Shown one piece after another: positions 15,876 to 24,828 of a stretch of 35,429 nucleotides of DNA (within the stretch, counting starts at the first letter, position 1; each line of letters begins with the position of its first letter). Source of the DNA: Actinomycetes bacterium. GTDB lineage: Bacteria > Actinomycetota > Actinomycetes > Mycobacteriales > Mycobacteriaceae. A program made the translations under genes and the position numbers. Below the pieces are notes generated by a model. The model was given only the letters and a program-made list of their open reading frames with translations, ran no database searches and was not told the DNA's origin. Location: assembly GCA_022601275.1 (NCBI GenBank), contig JAHZIT010000105.1, forward strand, positions 1 through 35,429, read 5' to 3'.

Positions 15876-17669
15876 TTGATTCAAGAACATCGTCACGACG
15901 TCGTCATTGTCGGCGCGGGCGGGGCCGGTATGCGCGCAGCAGTCGAGGCCGGCCCGCGGGCACGCACCGCGGTGCTGACCAAGCTGTACCCGACACGCAG
16001 TCACACCGGCGCGGCCCAGGGCGGCATGTGTGCCGCGTTGGCCAACGTCGAAGAGGACAACTGGGAGTGGCACACCTTCGACACCGTCAAGGGCGGTGAC
16101 TACCTGGCCGACCAGGATGCCGTCGAGATCATGGCCAAGGAGGCCATCGACGCGGTGCTCGACCTCGAGAAGATGGGGATGCCGTTCAACCGCACCCCTG
16201 AGGGCCGCATCGACCAGCGCCGCTTTGGCGGGCACACTCGCGATCACGGCAAGGCTCCGGTGCGACGCGCCTGCTACGCCGCCGACCGCACCGGCCACAT
16301 GATCCTGCAGACGCTCTATCAAAACTGCGTCAAGCATGACGTGGAGTTCTTCAACGAGTTCTACGCGCTCGACATCGCGATGACGCAGACTGCGGCAGGC
16401 CCGGTCGCCACCGGCGTCATCGCATATGAGCTGGCGACCGGAGACATCCACGTATTCCACGCCAAGGCGATCGTGTTCGCCACCGGGGGTTCGGGCCGGA
16501 TGTACAAGACCACCTCCAATGCACACACGCTGACCGGCGACGGCCTGGGCATCATCTTCCGCAAGGGACTTCCACTGGAGGACATGGAGTTTCACCAGTT
16601 CCATCCGACTGGCCTGGCCGGACTGGGCATCCTGATCTCCGAAGCCGTGCGTGGCGAGGGCGGGCGCCTGTTGAATGGCGACGGTGAGCGGTTCATGGAA
16701 CGCTACGCGCCGACGATCGTCGACCTGGCGCCCCGCGACATCGTGGCCCGTTCGATGGTGCTCGAAGTGCTGGAGGGCCGGGGCGCCGGACCGGACAAGG
16801 ATTACGTCTACATCGATGTACGCCATCTGGGCGCGGACGTGCTCGAGGCCAAGTTGCCTGACATCACCGAGTTCGCGCGTACCTACCTGGGCGTGGATCC
16901 GGTCAAGGAACTCGTCCCGGTGTACCCGACCTGTCACTACGTGATGGGCGGCATCCCGACCACCGTCAACGGCCAGGTGCTCAGCGACAACACCACCATC
17001 GTGCCCGGCCTGTACGCGGCCGGCGAATGCGCGTGCGTGTCGGTGCACGGTGCCAACCGCCTGGGTACCAACTCGCTGCTCGACATCAACGTGTTCGGCC
17101 GTCGCGCCGGCATCGCGGCGGCCAACTACGCCCTGGGCCGCGACTTCGTCGCCTTGCCGCAGAATCCGGCCGCCATGGTGACCGGCTGGGTCGGTGACAT
17201 TCTCTCCGAACACGGCAACGAGCGGGTCGCCGATATCCGCGGCGCACTGCAACGGTCGATGGACAACAATGCCGCGGTTTTCCGCACCGAGGAGACACTC
17301 AAGCAGGCGCTGACCGATATCCATGCACTCAAGGAGCGCTATTCACGACTCACCGTGCAGGACAAGGGAAAACGCTACAACAGCGACCTACTCGAGGCCA
17401 TTGAGCTGGGCTTCCTGCTGGAGCTTGCCGAGGTCACCGTGACCGGGGCACTGAACCGCAAGGAATCCCGCGGCGGGCACGCGCGTGAGGACTACCCCAA
17501 CCGCGACGACACCAACTACATGCGTCACACGATGGCCTACAAAGTCTCGAAGGGCAGCGGCGACGGGACCGGGGTGTCCAACAGCGCACCAGAGCTTCTG
17601 AGTGACATTCGGCTGGACTACAAACCGGTGGTCCAGACGCGGTACGAGCCGATGGAACGGAAGTACTGA
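15876..17669 (+). CDS. sdhA: Succinate dehydrogenase flavoprotein subunit
   Basis: SdhA oxidises succinate to fumarate using covalently bound FAD. The 597-residue protein has [10 protein letters not shown] (FAD fold, residues 9-18), the covalent-flavin histidine in [11 protein letters not shown] (His43), the catalytic [12 protein letters not shown] loop, HQFHPTGL, and the C-terminal [13 protein letters not shown]. It starts at TTG 15876, with AAGGAG nine bases upstream; no ATG or GTG fits homology. A 58-bp spacer separates it from sdhD, and its stop overlaps the sdhB start (TGATG). This corresponds to the second mycobacterial enzyme, Sdh2 (Rv3316-Rv3319). Confidence 0.95.
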   Translation: MIQEHRHDVVIVGAGGAGMRAAVEAGPRARTAVLTKLYPTRSHTGAAQGGMCAALANVEEDNWEWHTFDTVKGGDYLADQDAVEIMAKEAIDAVLDLEKMGMPFNRTPEGRIDQRRFGGHTRDHGKAPVRRACYAADRTGHMILQTLYQNCVKHDVEFFNEFYALDIAMTQTAAGPVATGVIAYELATGDIHVFHAKAIVFATGGSGRMYKTTSNAHTLTGDGLGIIFRKGLPLEDMEFHQFHPTGLAGLGILISEAVRGEGGRLLNGDGERFMERYAPTIVDLAPRDIVARSMVLEVLEGRGAGPDKDYVYIDVRHLGADVLEAKLPDITEFARTYLGVDPVKELVPVYPTCHYVMGGIPTTVNGQVLSDNTTIVPGLYAAGECACVSVHGANRLGTNSLLDINVFGRRAGIAAANYALGRDFVALPQNPAAMVTGWVGDILSEHGNERVADIRGALQRSMDNNAAVFRTEETLKQALTDIHALKERYSRLTVQDKGKRYNSDLLEAIELGFLLELAEVTVTGALNRKESRGGHAREDYPNRDDTNYMRHTMAYKVSKGSGDGTGVSNSAPELLSDIRLDYKPVVQTRYEPMERKY

Positions 17670-18457
17670 TGACAGTTCCCGATGTCCGGACGAAGGATTC
17701 GACGTTGCCGCCGGTGCCCGAGGGTGCGGTGATGGTGACGCTGAAGATCGCCCGGTTCAACCCGGAAGACCCCGATGCACACGCCGATTCGGGCGGCTGG
17801 CAGAGCTTCCGCGTACCGTGCCTGCCGTCCGACCGGCTGCTCAACCTGCTGCACTATGTCAAGTGGTACCTGGATGGCACCCTGACATTCCGCCGGTCCT
17901 GCGCCCACGGCGTGTGCGGATCCGACGCGATGCGCATCAACGGCGTCAACCGGCTGGCCTGCAAGGTGCTGATGCGCGACCTGCTGCCCAAGAATTCGAG
18001 CAAGCAGCTCACCGTCTCGATCGAGCCGATCCGCGGACTGCCGGTGGAGAAGGACCTGGTTGTGGACATGGAGCCGTTCTTCGACGCGTTCCGCGCGATC
18101 AAGCCCTATCTGATCACCACGGGCAATCAGCCGACCCGCGAGCGGATCCAGAGCCAGACCGACCGGGCGCGCTACGACGACACCACCAAGTGCATTCTCT
18201 GCGCGTGCTGCACCACGAGCTGCCCGGTCTATTGGAGCGCGGGTTCCTACTTCGGTCCGGCCGCCATCGTCAACGCGCACCGTTTCATCTTCGACAGCCG
18301 GGACGAGGGAGCCGCCGAGCGGCTCGACATTCTCAACGACGTCGATGGCGTGTGGCGCTGCCGCACCACGTTCAACTGCACTGATGCCTGCCCGCGGGGC
18401 ATTCAAGTGACCCAGGCGATCCAGGAGGTCAAGCGCGCGCTGATGTTCGCGCGCTGA
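17669..18457 (+). CDS. sdhB: Succinate dehydrogenase iron-sulfur subunit
   Basis: This 262-residue electron-transfer subunit carries three clusters. The [2Fe-2S] ligands are Cys78, Cys83, Asp86 and Cys98 in CAHGVCGSD and RLAC; Asp as third ligand is also seen in E. coli SdhB. The [4Fe-4S]/[3Fe-4S] ligands are in CILCACCTTSCP (175-186) and CTDACPRGIQ near the C-terminus. It is translationally coupled to sdhA by a one-base overlap. It ends the operon; the next gene has its own -10 box. Confidence 0.95.
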   Translation: MTVPDVRTKDSTLPPVPEGAVMVTLKIARFNPEDPDAHADSGGWQSFRVPCLPSDRLLNLLHYVKWYLDGTLTFRRSCAHGVCGSDAMRINGVNRLACKVLMRDLLPKNSSKQLTVSIEPIRGLPVEKDLVVDMEPFFDAFRAIKPYLITTGNQPTRERIQSQTDRARYDDTTKCILCACCTTSCPVYWSAGSYFGPAAIVNAHRFIFDSRDEGAAERLDILNDVDGVWRCRTTFNCTDACPRGIQVTQAIQEVKRALMFAR

Positions 18458-18468
18458 CTCACCGGCGA

Positions 18469-18474
18469 TATCAT
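18469..18474 (+). promoter_or_regulatory. -10 element (TATCAT) for a leaderless DUF4436 gene
   Basis: TATCAT lies six bases before the GTG at 18481. A weak -35 (TTCGCG, 18446-18451) is 17 bases upstream, inside the end of sdhB. It suggests a transcript separate from sdhCDAB. Confidence 0.45.
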
Positions 18475-18480
18475 CCTCGG

Positions 18481-19335
18481 GTGCCCGATGACATGCGCCC
18501 GCCGCGTAGGCGGCTGAGCACGAAGGCAAGCATCGCCATCGTCGGGCTGTTGTACATCGCTTCCCTGGTCCCTAACTGGTGGGTCAGCGGCTCAGCCCCA
18601 CCACTTGAGCCGTTCGACCCCCGGCCTGCCGACATCCCGGTGGTCGCCATCGAGATGGACGATATCCATCCCGCCACCAACGAGTTAGAGATTCGAGTCT
18701 GGCTCATCCCGCCGAAGCGCTACCTCGACGAACGACTGGGCGTTCTCAATACCGACGTCGTCGTCCGCCTTTACCCGTGGGTAAATCTGGGCGAAATCCG
18801 GTTTGACGAGGGCGAGACCCCGGCGAGCACAGTTGCGACGATCGGAGCCCAGGGTGATGCCAACCTTTGGCCCTTCGACAGCTATCGCACGAGACCGGTG
18901 ACTGCGGACGCGCTGATCGGCTCGGGCGATTCCCGATTCGTGGAACCCGCCGAGATTCGCTTCAGCGGCAAAATCGGCGGTTGGAACATCCACGTCGAAG
19001 AATCCGATTCACCACCCACTGAGTCGGTGGTAGCGCTGCAGCGCAGCCGCGGCACGCTGGCGTTCGACCTCGGTATCATCCTGGTGCTCATCACCTTGCC
19101 CGCGCTGGCGCTCTTCGTTGCCATCGAAACCGCGATGGGTAAACGGAAGTTCCTGCCACCGCTGACGACGTGGTTCGCGGCGATGTTGTTCGCCGTTGTG
19201 CCGCTGCGCAACTTCCTGCCGGGTGCACCGCCAACCGGCGCCTGGGTAGATCAGGCGATCGTCCTGTGGGTGCTCATCGGGCTGGCATCGGCGATGGCGA
19301 TCTACATGGTGGCCTGGCACCGCGACTCGGAATGA
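18481..19335 (+). CDS. DUF4436 membrane protein
   Basis: This 284-residue protein has one N-terminal membrane anchor (about 15-34), a 155-residue extracytoplasmic region rich in beta-type sequence and acidic residues, and three C-terminal membrane segments (about 197-220, 228-247, 256-280). This layout and the ExRVWLIPPKRY stretch fit the DUF4436 family found in mycobacteria. The function is unknown to me. It follows sdhB after 23 bp but seems to have its own promoter. M. tuberculosis has unrelated genes at this point as I recall, so synteny breaks here. Confidence 0.75.
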   Translation: MPDDMRPPRRRLSTKASIAIVGLLYIASLVPNWWVSGSAPPLEPFDPRPADIPVVAIEMDDIHPATNELEIRVWLIPPKRYLDERLGVLNTDVVVRLYPWVNLGEIRFDEGETPASTVATIGAQGDANLWPFDSYRTRPVTADALIGSGDSRFVEPAEIRFSGKIGGWNIHVEESDSPPTESVVALQRSRGTLAFDLGIILVLITLPALALFVAIETAMGKRKFLPPLTTWFAAMLFAVVPLRNFLPGAPPTGAWVDQAIVLWVLIGLASAMAIYMVAWHRDSE

Positions 19336-19419
19336 CCTGCCCGAGAGCCGGATTTCTTCGCAAATCGACGCCCCTCCATCGTTTTCCCCGTACACCGCGC
19401 ACCTCCCGCAGCGGAACCG

Positions 19420-19425
19420 TATATT
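19420..19425 (+). promoter_or_regulatory. -10 element (TATATT) for a leaderless permease gene
   Basis: TATATT ends six bases before the ATG at 19432, in an otherwise GC-rich context. No Shine-Dalgarno precedes the start. A -35 is not evident. Confidence 0.5.
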
Positions 19426-19431
19426 GCGCGA

Positions 19432-20943
19432 ATGGCAATCGCGCAGGACCCTGCCGCGCCCGCCGTCGGTGACAAGGGCCTGCAGGCGGGGGCGCTCGGC
19501 CTCGTCGGCAACATCGTCATCGGTCTTGCCGCCGTCGCGCCCGCCTACAGCCTGGCCGCCACGCTCGGCTACGTGGTGCTCGCCGTCGGCGAGAAGGCGC
19601 CATCGATGTTCGTCCTGGCGTTCATTCCGATGTTGCTGGTTGCCTTCGCCTACAAAGAACTGGCGCAGGACACTCCCGACTGCGGAACCACATTCACCTG
19701 GGGCACCAAAGCATTCGGACCGTGGATCGGCTGGATCGGCGGCTGGGGCCTGGCGGTGTCGGGGATCATCGTGCTGGCCAACGTCGCCGAAATCGCGGCG
19801 ATCTACCTGTTCGAGTTCCTCGGCCTCGACGGCCTGGCCGACAGCCTCCTCGCGAAGGTCGGCCTCGGCTCGTTCTTCATCCTCGCGATGACCCTACTGT
19901 CGGCGCGCGGCATCGTGATCAGCGAACGGGTGCAGAACGTGCTGATGACCATTCAGTTCGGCGTCTTGATCACCGTCAGCCTCATCGCGCTGATCCGAGT
20001 CTTCGCCGGAAACGCCGGCGCCCAGTCCATCACCCCACAGTGGTCATGGTTGTGGCCCAGCGGGCTCGACGTGTCATCGATCGCCGCAGCGATCATCTTG
20101 TGCATCTTCATCTATTGGGGCTGGGACGCGTGCCTGGCGGTGGGCGAGGAGACCAAGGACCCGGGCCGGACGCCCGGCCTCGCCGCGCTGATCACCACCG
20201 GGATCCTGGTGTTCACCTACGTCTTGGTGGCCTACGCCGTCCAGTCCTTCTCCGGGTTCGGCGACGTGGGCATCGGCCTGAACAATGCGATGAACACCGA
20301 CGATGTTCTGACGGTGCTCGGCGAGCCGGTCGCCGGCAGCATCGCTGCCGCTCTGCTGCTGCTCACCGTGTCGGTTTCGGCGCTGTCATCGACGCAGACC
20401 ACGATCCTGCCGACGGCGCGTGGCACGCTGTCGATGGCGGTCTACGAGGCGCTGCCCCGGCGGTTCGGCTATGTCCACCCTCGCTTCATGACCCCGGTAT
20501 TCGGCACCATGGTCATGGGTGTTTCGGCGCTCTGCTTCTACCTGGTGTTGTCGTTGTTGTCAGAGAATTCGCTGCTCGATTCGGTGGCTTCGCTGGGCTT
20601 GGCGGTGGCGTTCTACTACGGCATAACAGCCTTCTCCTGCGTCTGGTATTTCCGCCACACACTGTTCACCTCGGCCCGAAACCTGTTCTTCCGTGGCATC
20701 TTCCCGCTACTTGGCGGCCTGTCGATGGCTGTGGCGTTCGGCATCAGCGCCAAGGACATGATCCAGCCCGACTACGGCTACACCGCCTTCGGCCCCATTG
20801 GCGGGGTGTTCGTACTCGGCATCGGCATGCTGGTTCTTGGCATCCCGTTGATGCTGGCGTGCTTCACATTCGGCACCAAGCGGTTCTTCCGCGGCGAGAC
20901 ACTGAATTCCAGTACCGAAGTCAAAGTTCCCGACGTGTATTAA
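19432..20943 (+). CDS. APC superfamily amino acid/polyamine permease
   Basis: This 503-residue integral membrane protein has about 12 to 14 hydrophobic segments and no signal peptide. The first segment carries GLVGNIVIGLAAVAPAYSLA, the glycine-rich first helix that binds the substrate backbone in APC transporters, and FIYWGWDACLAVGEETKDP is the characteristic helix-6 to loop region. It should import an amino acid, polyamine or other amine by proton symport. The universal stress protein gene follows after 26 bp and a class III aminotransferase lies further downstream, so imported amine may be transaminated. The exact substrate cannot be read from sequence. Confidence 0.85.
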   Translation: MAIAQDPAAPAVGDKGLQAGALGLVGNIVIGLAAVAPAYSLAATLGYVVLAVGEKAPSMFVLAFIPMLLVAFAYKELAQDTPDCGTTFTWGTKAFGPWIGWIGGWGLAVSGIIVLANVAEIAAIYLFEFLGLDGLADSLLAKVGLGSFFILAMTLLSARGIVISERVQNVLMTIQFGVLITVSLIALIRVFAGNAGAQSITPQWSWLWPSGLDVSSIAAAIILCIFIYWGWDACLAVGEETKDPGRTPGLAALITTGILVFTYVLVAYAVQSFSGFGDVGIGLNNAMNTDDVLTVLGEPVAGSIAAALLLLTVSVSALSSTQTTILPTARGTLSMAVYEALPRRFGYVHPRFMTPVFGTMVMGVSALCFYLVLSLLSENSLLDSVASLGLAVAFYYGITAFSCVWYFRHTLFTSARNLFFRGIFPLLGGLSMAVAFGISAKDMIQPDYGYTAFGPIGGVFVLGIGMLVLGIPLMLACFTFGTKRFFRGETLNSSTEVKVPDVY

Positions 20944-20969
20944 ACGACTCTGAAAGAGCAGGATTATCA

Positions 20970-21830
20970 ATGCATCTGACTGTCGGTTACCTAGCCACCC
21001 CGACCGGCGACGACGGCATCGCCCTGGCCAGTGCGATCGCCAAGACCTTCGACGCCACTGTCGACGTCCTTTTGGTGGTACGCGAGGAGTTGCCCGACGG
21101 ACATCCTGGCCGAGCGCAGTACCAGCAGTTGCTCGTGGCACGGGGAGAGCAGTGGGTGTCCAGAGCGCTGTCCAGGCTGTCGGCGGACGGGGTCACCGCC
21201 TCGTCCACGGTCACCGTCGGCGAATCGTTCGCCGAGTCCCTGATCGACTTCGCCGAGCAGAAATCGTCAGACCTGATCGTGGTCGGCGGCGCACGGGACG
21301 GATTCTTCGGCCGCCACACTATCGGGCCGGTCGCCGGTGCGCTGCTGCATTCCTCCCCGATCCCGGTGGCGCTGGCACCGCGTGGCTACGCTGAAGACCC
21401 CGACGTCGTGATCGAAGGCGTCACCGCCGCGGTACCCACCCGGGCCACCGACGACAACCCGCTGCCGTACGCGATCACGCTGTCCCGTGGCGCCGGGCTG
21501 CCCATCCGCATGCTTTCACTCGTGTCGGCGGAAAACCTCAGCGAGGCAAGCAGCGCGCGCGAGCTCAGGCAGATGCAGGTCACGGCCGTCGAGGAGAACC
21601 TCGCCGCTGCCGCCCGTGCGCTGCCGGATGTCCCCGCTATCACTTCCCTGGTCGCCGACGGCACGACGCTGGAGTCGGCGCTGAAAAAACTCAATTGGGA
21701 CGACGGCGATCTGCTCGTCGTCGGGTCCAGCAGATTCGCCGCGCCACGCCGAATCTTCCTGGGCTCGACGGCGGCGCGGATCCTTGCCGGCGTCGACATC
21801 CCGGTGATCGTGGTACCGCGCGCCGAATAA
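20970..21830 (+). CDS. Tandem-domain universal stress protein
   Basis: This 286-residue protein has two UspA domains. Domain 1 ends with DLIVVGGARDGFFG ... IPVALAP and domain 2 with DLLVVGSSRFAAPRR ... IPVIVVP. The second keeps the GSS-R-type nucleotide-binding loop; the first is altered (GGARDGF). The ATG at 20970 follows the permease stop by 26 bp with a weak AGCAGGA site. USP genes placed behind APC permeases are common in actinobacteria and may modulate the transporter. The frame is open further upstream, but that part is antisense-like and out of frame with the permease. Confidence 0.85.
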   Translation: MHLTVGYLATPTGDDGIALASAIAKTFDATVDVLLVVREELPDGHPGRAQYQQLLVARGEQWVSRALSRLSADGVTASSTVTVGESFAESLIDFAEQKSSDLIVVGGARDGFFGRHTIGPVAGALLHSSPIPVALAPRGYAEDPDVVIEGVTAAVPTRATDDNPLPYAITLSRGAGLPIRMLSLVSAENLSEASSARELRQMQVTAVEENLAAAARALPDVPAITSLVADGTTLESALKKLNWDDGDLLVVGSSRFAAPRRIFLGSTAARILAGVDIPVIVVPRAE

Positions 21831-21912
21831 CCCCCGGTCGGTCAACCTGACGCCGAGTGCCGTGTGAAAACAGTTCGGTGCCAGAACTTCTCGGCCGCCC
21901 GGCGATGGTGTT

Positions 21913-21934
21913 CCTGACATGCTTGATGGTCAGG
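21913..21934. repeat. Inverted repeat upstream of the small ORF/aminotransferase unit
   Basis: cctgac and gtcagg are separated by ten bases (atgcttgatg). It could be an operator or a short hairpin. It sits in the 219-bp gap after the USP gene, which otherwise holds only an orphan AAGGAGG at 21991-21997. Confidence 0.4.
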
Positions 21935-22049
21935 CAATCCTCGAGCCAGTAGTCACTCATGTCCTATCCCAAGCCGAACGCACTGAACCCAAGGAGGATT
22001 CCATCGTCGTGGTTGCTCGGTGCAACAGAATCCGGGCACAATCAGGGGC

Positions 22050-22304
22050 ATGGCCAACTCAGCCGTCCCACGCGCTGTCGGCCCCGTCTCGTTCTGGGTC
22101 AACCTCTCTCGCGCGCTCCGGGGCCAGGTCCGGCACCGGGCCCTGCGCAGGGTCGGCGCCCTGGTCGAGGTGGTCCCCGAAGACGATGATCCCCTGCTCG
22201 ACACGCTCAACACCAAGATCCCCGCGCTGCCGGGAGTTATAGCCCCCGCGCCACTCGTCTATCTGAAACAGTCCGATCTGAAGGAGAATTGGGGTTCACA
22301 ATGA
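22050..22304 (+). CDS. Small protein of unknown family, coupled to the aminotransferase
   Basis: This 84-residue ORF begins MANSAVPRAVGPVSFWVN and ends SDLKENWGSQ. An in-frame GTG at 22020 would add ten residues. GGGG lies directly before the ATG. Its TGA overlaps the aminotransferase ATG as ATGA (22301-22304), the coupling seen between real genes elsewhere in this window, and third positions are GC-rich. There is no signal peptide or membrane span. The basic helical middle (RALRGQVRHRALRRVG) precedes an acidic VVPEDDDP stretch. I do not recognise the family. Confidence 0.55.
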   Translation: MANSAVPRAVGPVSFWVNLSRALRGQVRHRALRRVGALVEVVPEDDDPLLDTLNTKIPALPGVIAPAPLVYLKQSDLKENWGSQ

Positions 22305-23698
22305 CCGCTCGCGATGCCAACGGTGAGCCGTCATCCGATCTGGCGGCAAAGGCGAACCGCCATCTCTGGGGCCATTTTTCCCGCCACGGCGCGGGAATCA
22401 CTCCGCCGATCATCACCCGCGGTGACGGTGTGCATATCTGGGATGACAAGGGTCGCAGGTACATCGACGGACTCTCTGGCCTGTTTGTGGTCCAGCTCGG
22501 CCACGGCCGAAAGGAGCTTGCCGAGGCCGCCGCCAAGCAAGCCGAGACCCTGGCATTCTTTCCGCTGTGGTCCTACGCCACGCCGACGGCGATCGAGCTG
22601 GCCGAGCGGATCGCCGACTACGCGCCCGGCGACCTGAACCGGGTGTTCTTCACCACCGGCGGTGGCGAGGCTGTGGAGAGCGCGTGGAAACTGGCCAAGC
22701 AGTACTACCGGCTTACCGGGAAACCCGGCAAGCACAAGGTGGTTTCGCGTTCGATCGCCTACCACGGCACGCCGCAGGGCGCACTGTCGATCACCGGGAT
22801 CCCGGAGTTCAAGGCGCCGTTCGAACCGCTCGTTCCCGGCGGCTTCCGAGTACCCAACACCAATTTCTACCGGGCCCCGGAACCCTACGACACCGACATC
22901 AAGGCCTTCGGACGCTATTGCGCCGATCGCATCGCCGAGGCGATCGAGTTCGAAGGACCGGACACGGTGTGCGCTGTCTTTCTCGAGCCGGTCCAGAATG
23001 CCGGCGGTTGCTTTCCACCGCCACCTGGCTACTTCGAGCGGGTACGCCAGATCTGCGACGATTACGATGTGCTGCTGGTCTCCGACGAGGTGATCTGCGC
23101 CTTCGGCCGGATCGGCTCGATGTTCGCGTGCAGTAGCGGTCTGGGAGAGCTCGGTTACGTTCCGGACATCATCACGTGCGCGAAGGGGTTGTCCTCGGGC
23201 TACTCCCCAATCGGCGCGATGGTCGCCAGCGACCGGCTGTTCGATCCGTTCGACGACGGGCATACCGTGTTCGGGCACGGCTATACGTTCGGCGGGCATC
23301 CAGTGTCCTCAGCGGTAGCGCTGGCCAACCTCGACATCTTCGAGCGTGAAGGCATCAACGACCACGTGCAGCAGATGGCGCCGGTCTTCCGGTCCACGCT
23401 CGAACAACTCTGCGACCTGCCGATAGTCGGCGACGTCCGCGGCGAAGGCTTCTTCTACGGCATCGAATTGGTCAAAGACAAGGTCACCAAGGAGACATTC
23501 AACGCCGAGGAAAGTGAGCGGCTGCTGCGCGGTTTCCTGACTCCGGCATTGTGGGCAGCCGGACTGTACTGCCGCGCCGACGACCGCGGCGACCCGGTGG
23601 TGCAGCTGGCGCCCCCGCTGATCAGCGGGCAACAGGAGTTCACCGCCATCTACGAGGTCCTGCACGGCGTACTGACCGAAGCGAGCCGACGGATGTAG
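22301..23698 (+). CDS. Class III PLP-dependent aminotransferase, Rv3329 family
   Basis: This 465-residue fold-type I enzyme resembles the omega-amino acid/polyamine aminotransferase group (annotated in M. tuberculosis as Rv3329). Motifs are FTTGGGEAVESAWK (cofactor phosphate), SRSIAYHGT with the tyrosine-histidine stacking pair, VFLEPVQNAGG, LLVSDEVICAFGR with the pyridine-nitrogen aspartate, and the Schiff-base lysine in DIITCAKGLSSGYSP (Lys295). The ATG at 22301 is chosen because it overlaps the preceding ORF and homology begins soon after; a TTG at 22289 is too close to the AAGGAG at 22281. The amino donor is not determined; the upstream APC permease hints at an imported amine. Confidence 0.88.
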   Translation: MTARDANGEPSSDLAAKANRHLWGHFSRHGAGITPPIITRGDGVHIWDDKGRRYIDGLSGLFVVQLGHGRKELAEAAAKQAETLAFFPLWSYATPTAIELAERIADYAPGDLNRVFFTTGGGEAVESAWKLAKQYYRLTGKPGKHKVVSRSIAYHGTPQGALSITGIPEFKAPFEPLVPGGFRVPNTNFYRAPEPYDTDIKAFGRYCADRIAEAIEFEGPDTVCAVFLEPVQNAGGCFPPPPGYFERVRQICDDYDVLLVSDEVICAFGRIGSMFACSSGLGELGYVPDIITCAKGLSSGYSPIGAMVASDRLFDPFDDGHTVFGHGYTFGGHPVSSAVALANLDIFEREGINDHVQQMAPVFRSTLEQLCDLPIVGDVRGEGFFYGIELVKDKVTKETFNAEESERLLRGFLTPALWAAGLYCRADDRGDPVVQLAPPLISGQQEFTAIYEVLHGVLTEASRRM

Positions 23699-23751
23699 GG
23701 ACCCCGGAATCACGCCGGCACGGCACGCGGGGGAGAAAAAGGGTCGAGTAT

Positions 23752-23769
23752 TGACCTATCGAACGGTCA
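23752..23769. promoter_or_regulatory. Palindromic putative operator upstream of the SMP-30-like gene
   Basis: TGACC-N8-GGTCA forms a perfect dyad. It overlaps TTGACC (23751-23756), which resembles a -35 box. The start codon is 20 bases downstream. TetR-type regulators often bind dyads of this size; no regulator gene is adjacent. Confidence 0.35.
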
Positions 23770-23788
23770 TTTCGGCGAGACTGTACGA

Positions 23789-24790
23789 GTGCCCAAACCG
23801 CGCATCGACCCGGTCCGGTGGCAGGCACCGCCTGTCGACCAGCTCCCCGCGTTTCCAACCGCCGCAATCACACTCCTCCCGATACCCGGCGGTGAGCCGG
23901 AAGACGTAGTGGTGGACGCCGACGGATGCCTCTGGACCGGCTCGCTCGACGGCAGCGTCGTCACGCTGCAACCCGACGGCAGCAGACCGCGGACTGTCGG
24001 GAACACCGGGGGCCGCCCACTCGGATTGACTTTCACGCGCGACGGTCGGCTGCTGGTGTGCGACAGTCCCCGGGGGCTGCTCGCGATGGACACCGGCACC
24101 GGCAGATTCGAGACGTTGGTCGACACAGTGGACGGTCGGCCGCTGCAATTTTGTTCCAATGTCATTGAAACAACCGATGGCACTGTGTATTTCACTGAAT
24201 CCACCAGTGCATTCACCGTGGCCGACTACCTCGGTGCGATCTTGGAGGCCCGGGGACGGGGCAACCTCTACCGGCTCGACGCCGACGGAACGGTCACCAA
24301 GGTGCTGGGCGGCCTGTACTTCGCCAACGGCGTTACGCTGACCGCAGACGGATCGGCGCTGGTGATTGCCGAGACCCAGGGGCGTCGGCTGTCGAAATAC
24401 TGGCTGACCGGCCCGCACGCCGGCACCGTGACGCCGCTGGTGGAAAACCTTCCGGCGATGCCCGACAATCTGTCCACGGGCTCCGGAGGTCGGATCTGGT
24501 GTGCGATGGTCACCCCTGCCAACCCACTGGCCGACCGGTTGGCCGCTGGTCCGCCGCTGCTGCGCAAGATGGTGTGGCGCCTGCCGAAGCCGCTGCAGCC
24601 GAAGCCGGAAGCGGTGGTGTGGGTGGTCGCTTTCGACCCTGACACCGGCGACGCAGTCGCGGGCCTCCGCACGACGCACCCGTCGTTCAGTATGGCGACG
24701 GGGTTGGTCGAGGCCAACGGCCGGCTGTGGATAGGCAGCATCGGTGCGCCGTATCTGGGCTGCGTCGACCTTGCCGAAACCTCGCTCTAA
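23789..24790 (+). CDS. SMP-30/gluconolactonase/strictosidine-synthase-like beta-propeller protein
   Basis: This 333-residue protein has a repeated six-bladed propeller pattern: EDVVVDADGCLWTG, LGLTFTRDGRLLVCD, NVIETTDGTVYFTEST, NGVTLTADGSALVIAET and DNLSTGSGGRIWCAM. These are the blade motifs of the strictosidine-synthase-like branch of the SMP-30 superfamily, which uses a central divalent metal to open lactones or esters. There is no evident signal peptide. It begins at GTG 23789, 90 bp after the aminotransferase, with its own probable operator. The substrate is unknown. Confidence 0.8.
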   Translation: MPKPRIDPVRWQAPPVDQLPAFPTAAITLLPIPGGEPEDVVVDADGCLWTGSLDGSVVTLQPDGSRPRTVGNTGGRPLGLTFTRDGRLLVCDSPRGLLAMDTGTGRFETLVDTVDGRPLQFCSNVIETTDGTVYFTESTSAFTVADYLGAILEARGRGNLYRLDADGTVTKVLGGLYFANGVTLTADGSALVIAETQGRRLSKYWLTGPHAGTVTPLVENLPAMPDNLSTGSGGRIWCAMVTPANPLADRLAAGPPLLRKMVWRLPKPLQPKPEAVVWVVAFDPDTGDAVAGLRTTHPSFSMATGLVEANGRLWIGSIGAPYLGCVDLAETSL

Positions 24791-24828
24791 GCAGAAGGCA
24801 TCGGCGTCCTCAGCAATGGCGCCGGCGG

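Noticed and set aside
15762..17324. A 520-codon minus-strand frame opposite sdhA
   Set aside because: It is a mirror of sdhA codon bias with no recognisable domain; SdhA on the plus strand is unambiguous.
19722..20969. A long upstream extension of the universal stress protein frame
   Set aside because: It overlaps the permease in another frame and is low-complexity; the USP domain begins right at the ATG at 20970.
21919..22242. A 107-codon frame overlapping the small aminotransferase-coupled ORF
   Set aside because: Its Ser/Arg/Pro-rich composition is that of a shifted frame, and its stop is not coupled to any gene; the frame ending at 22304 is preferred.
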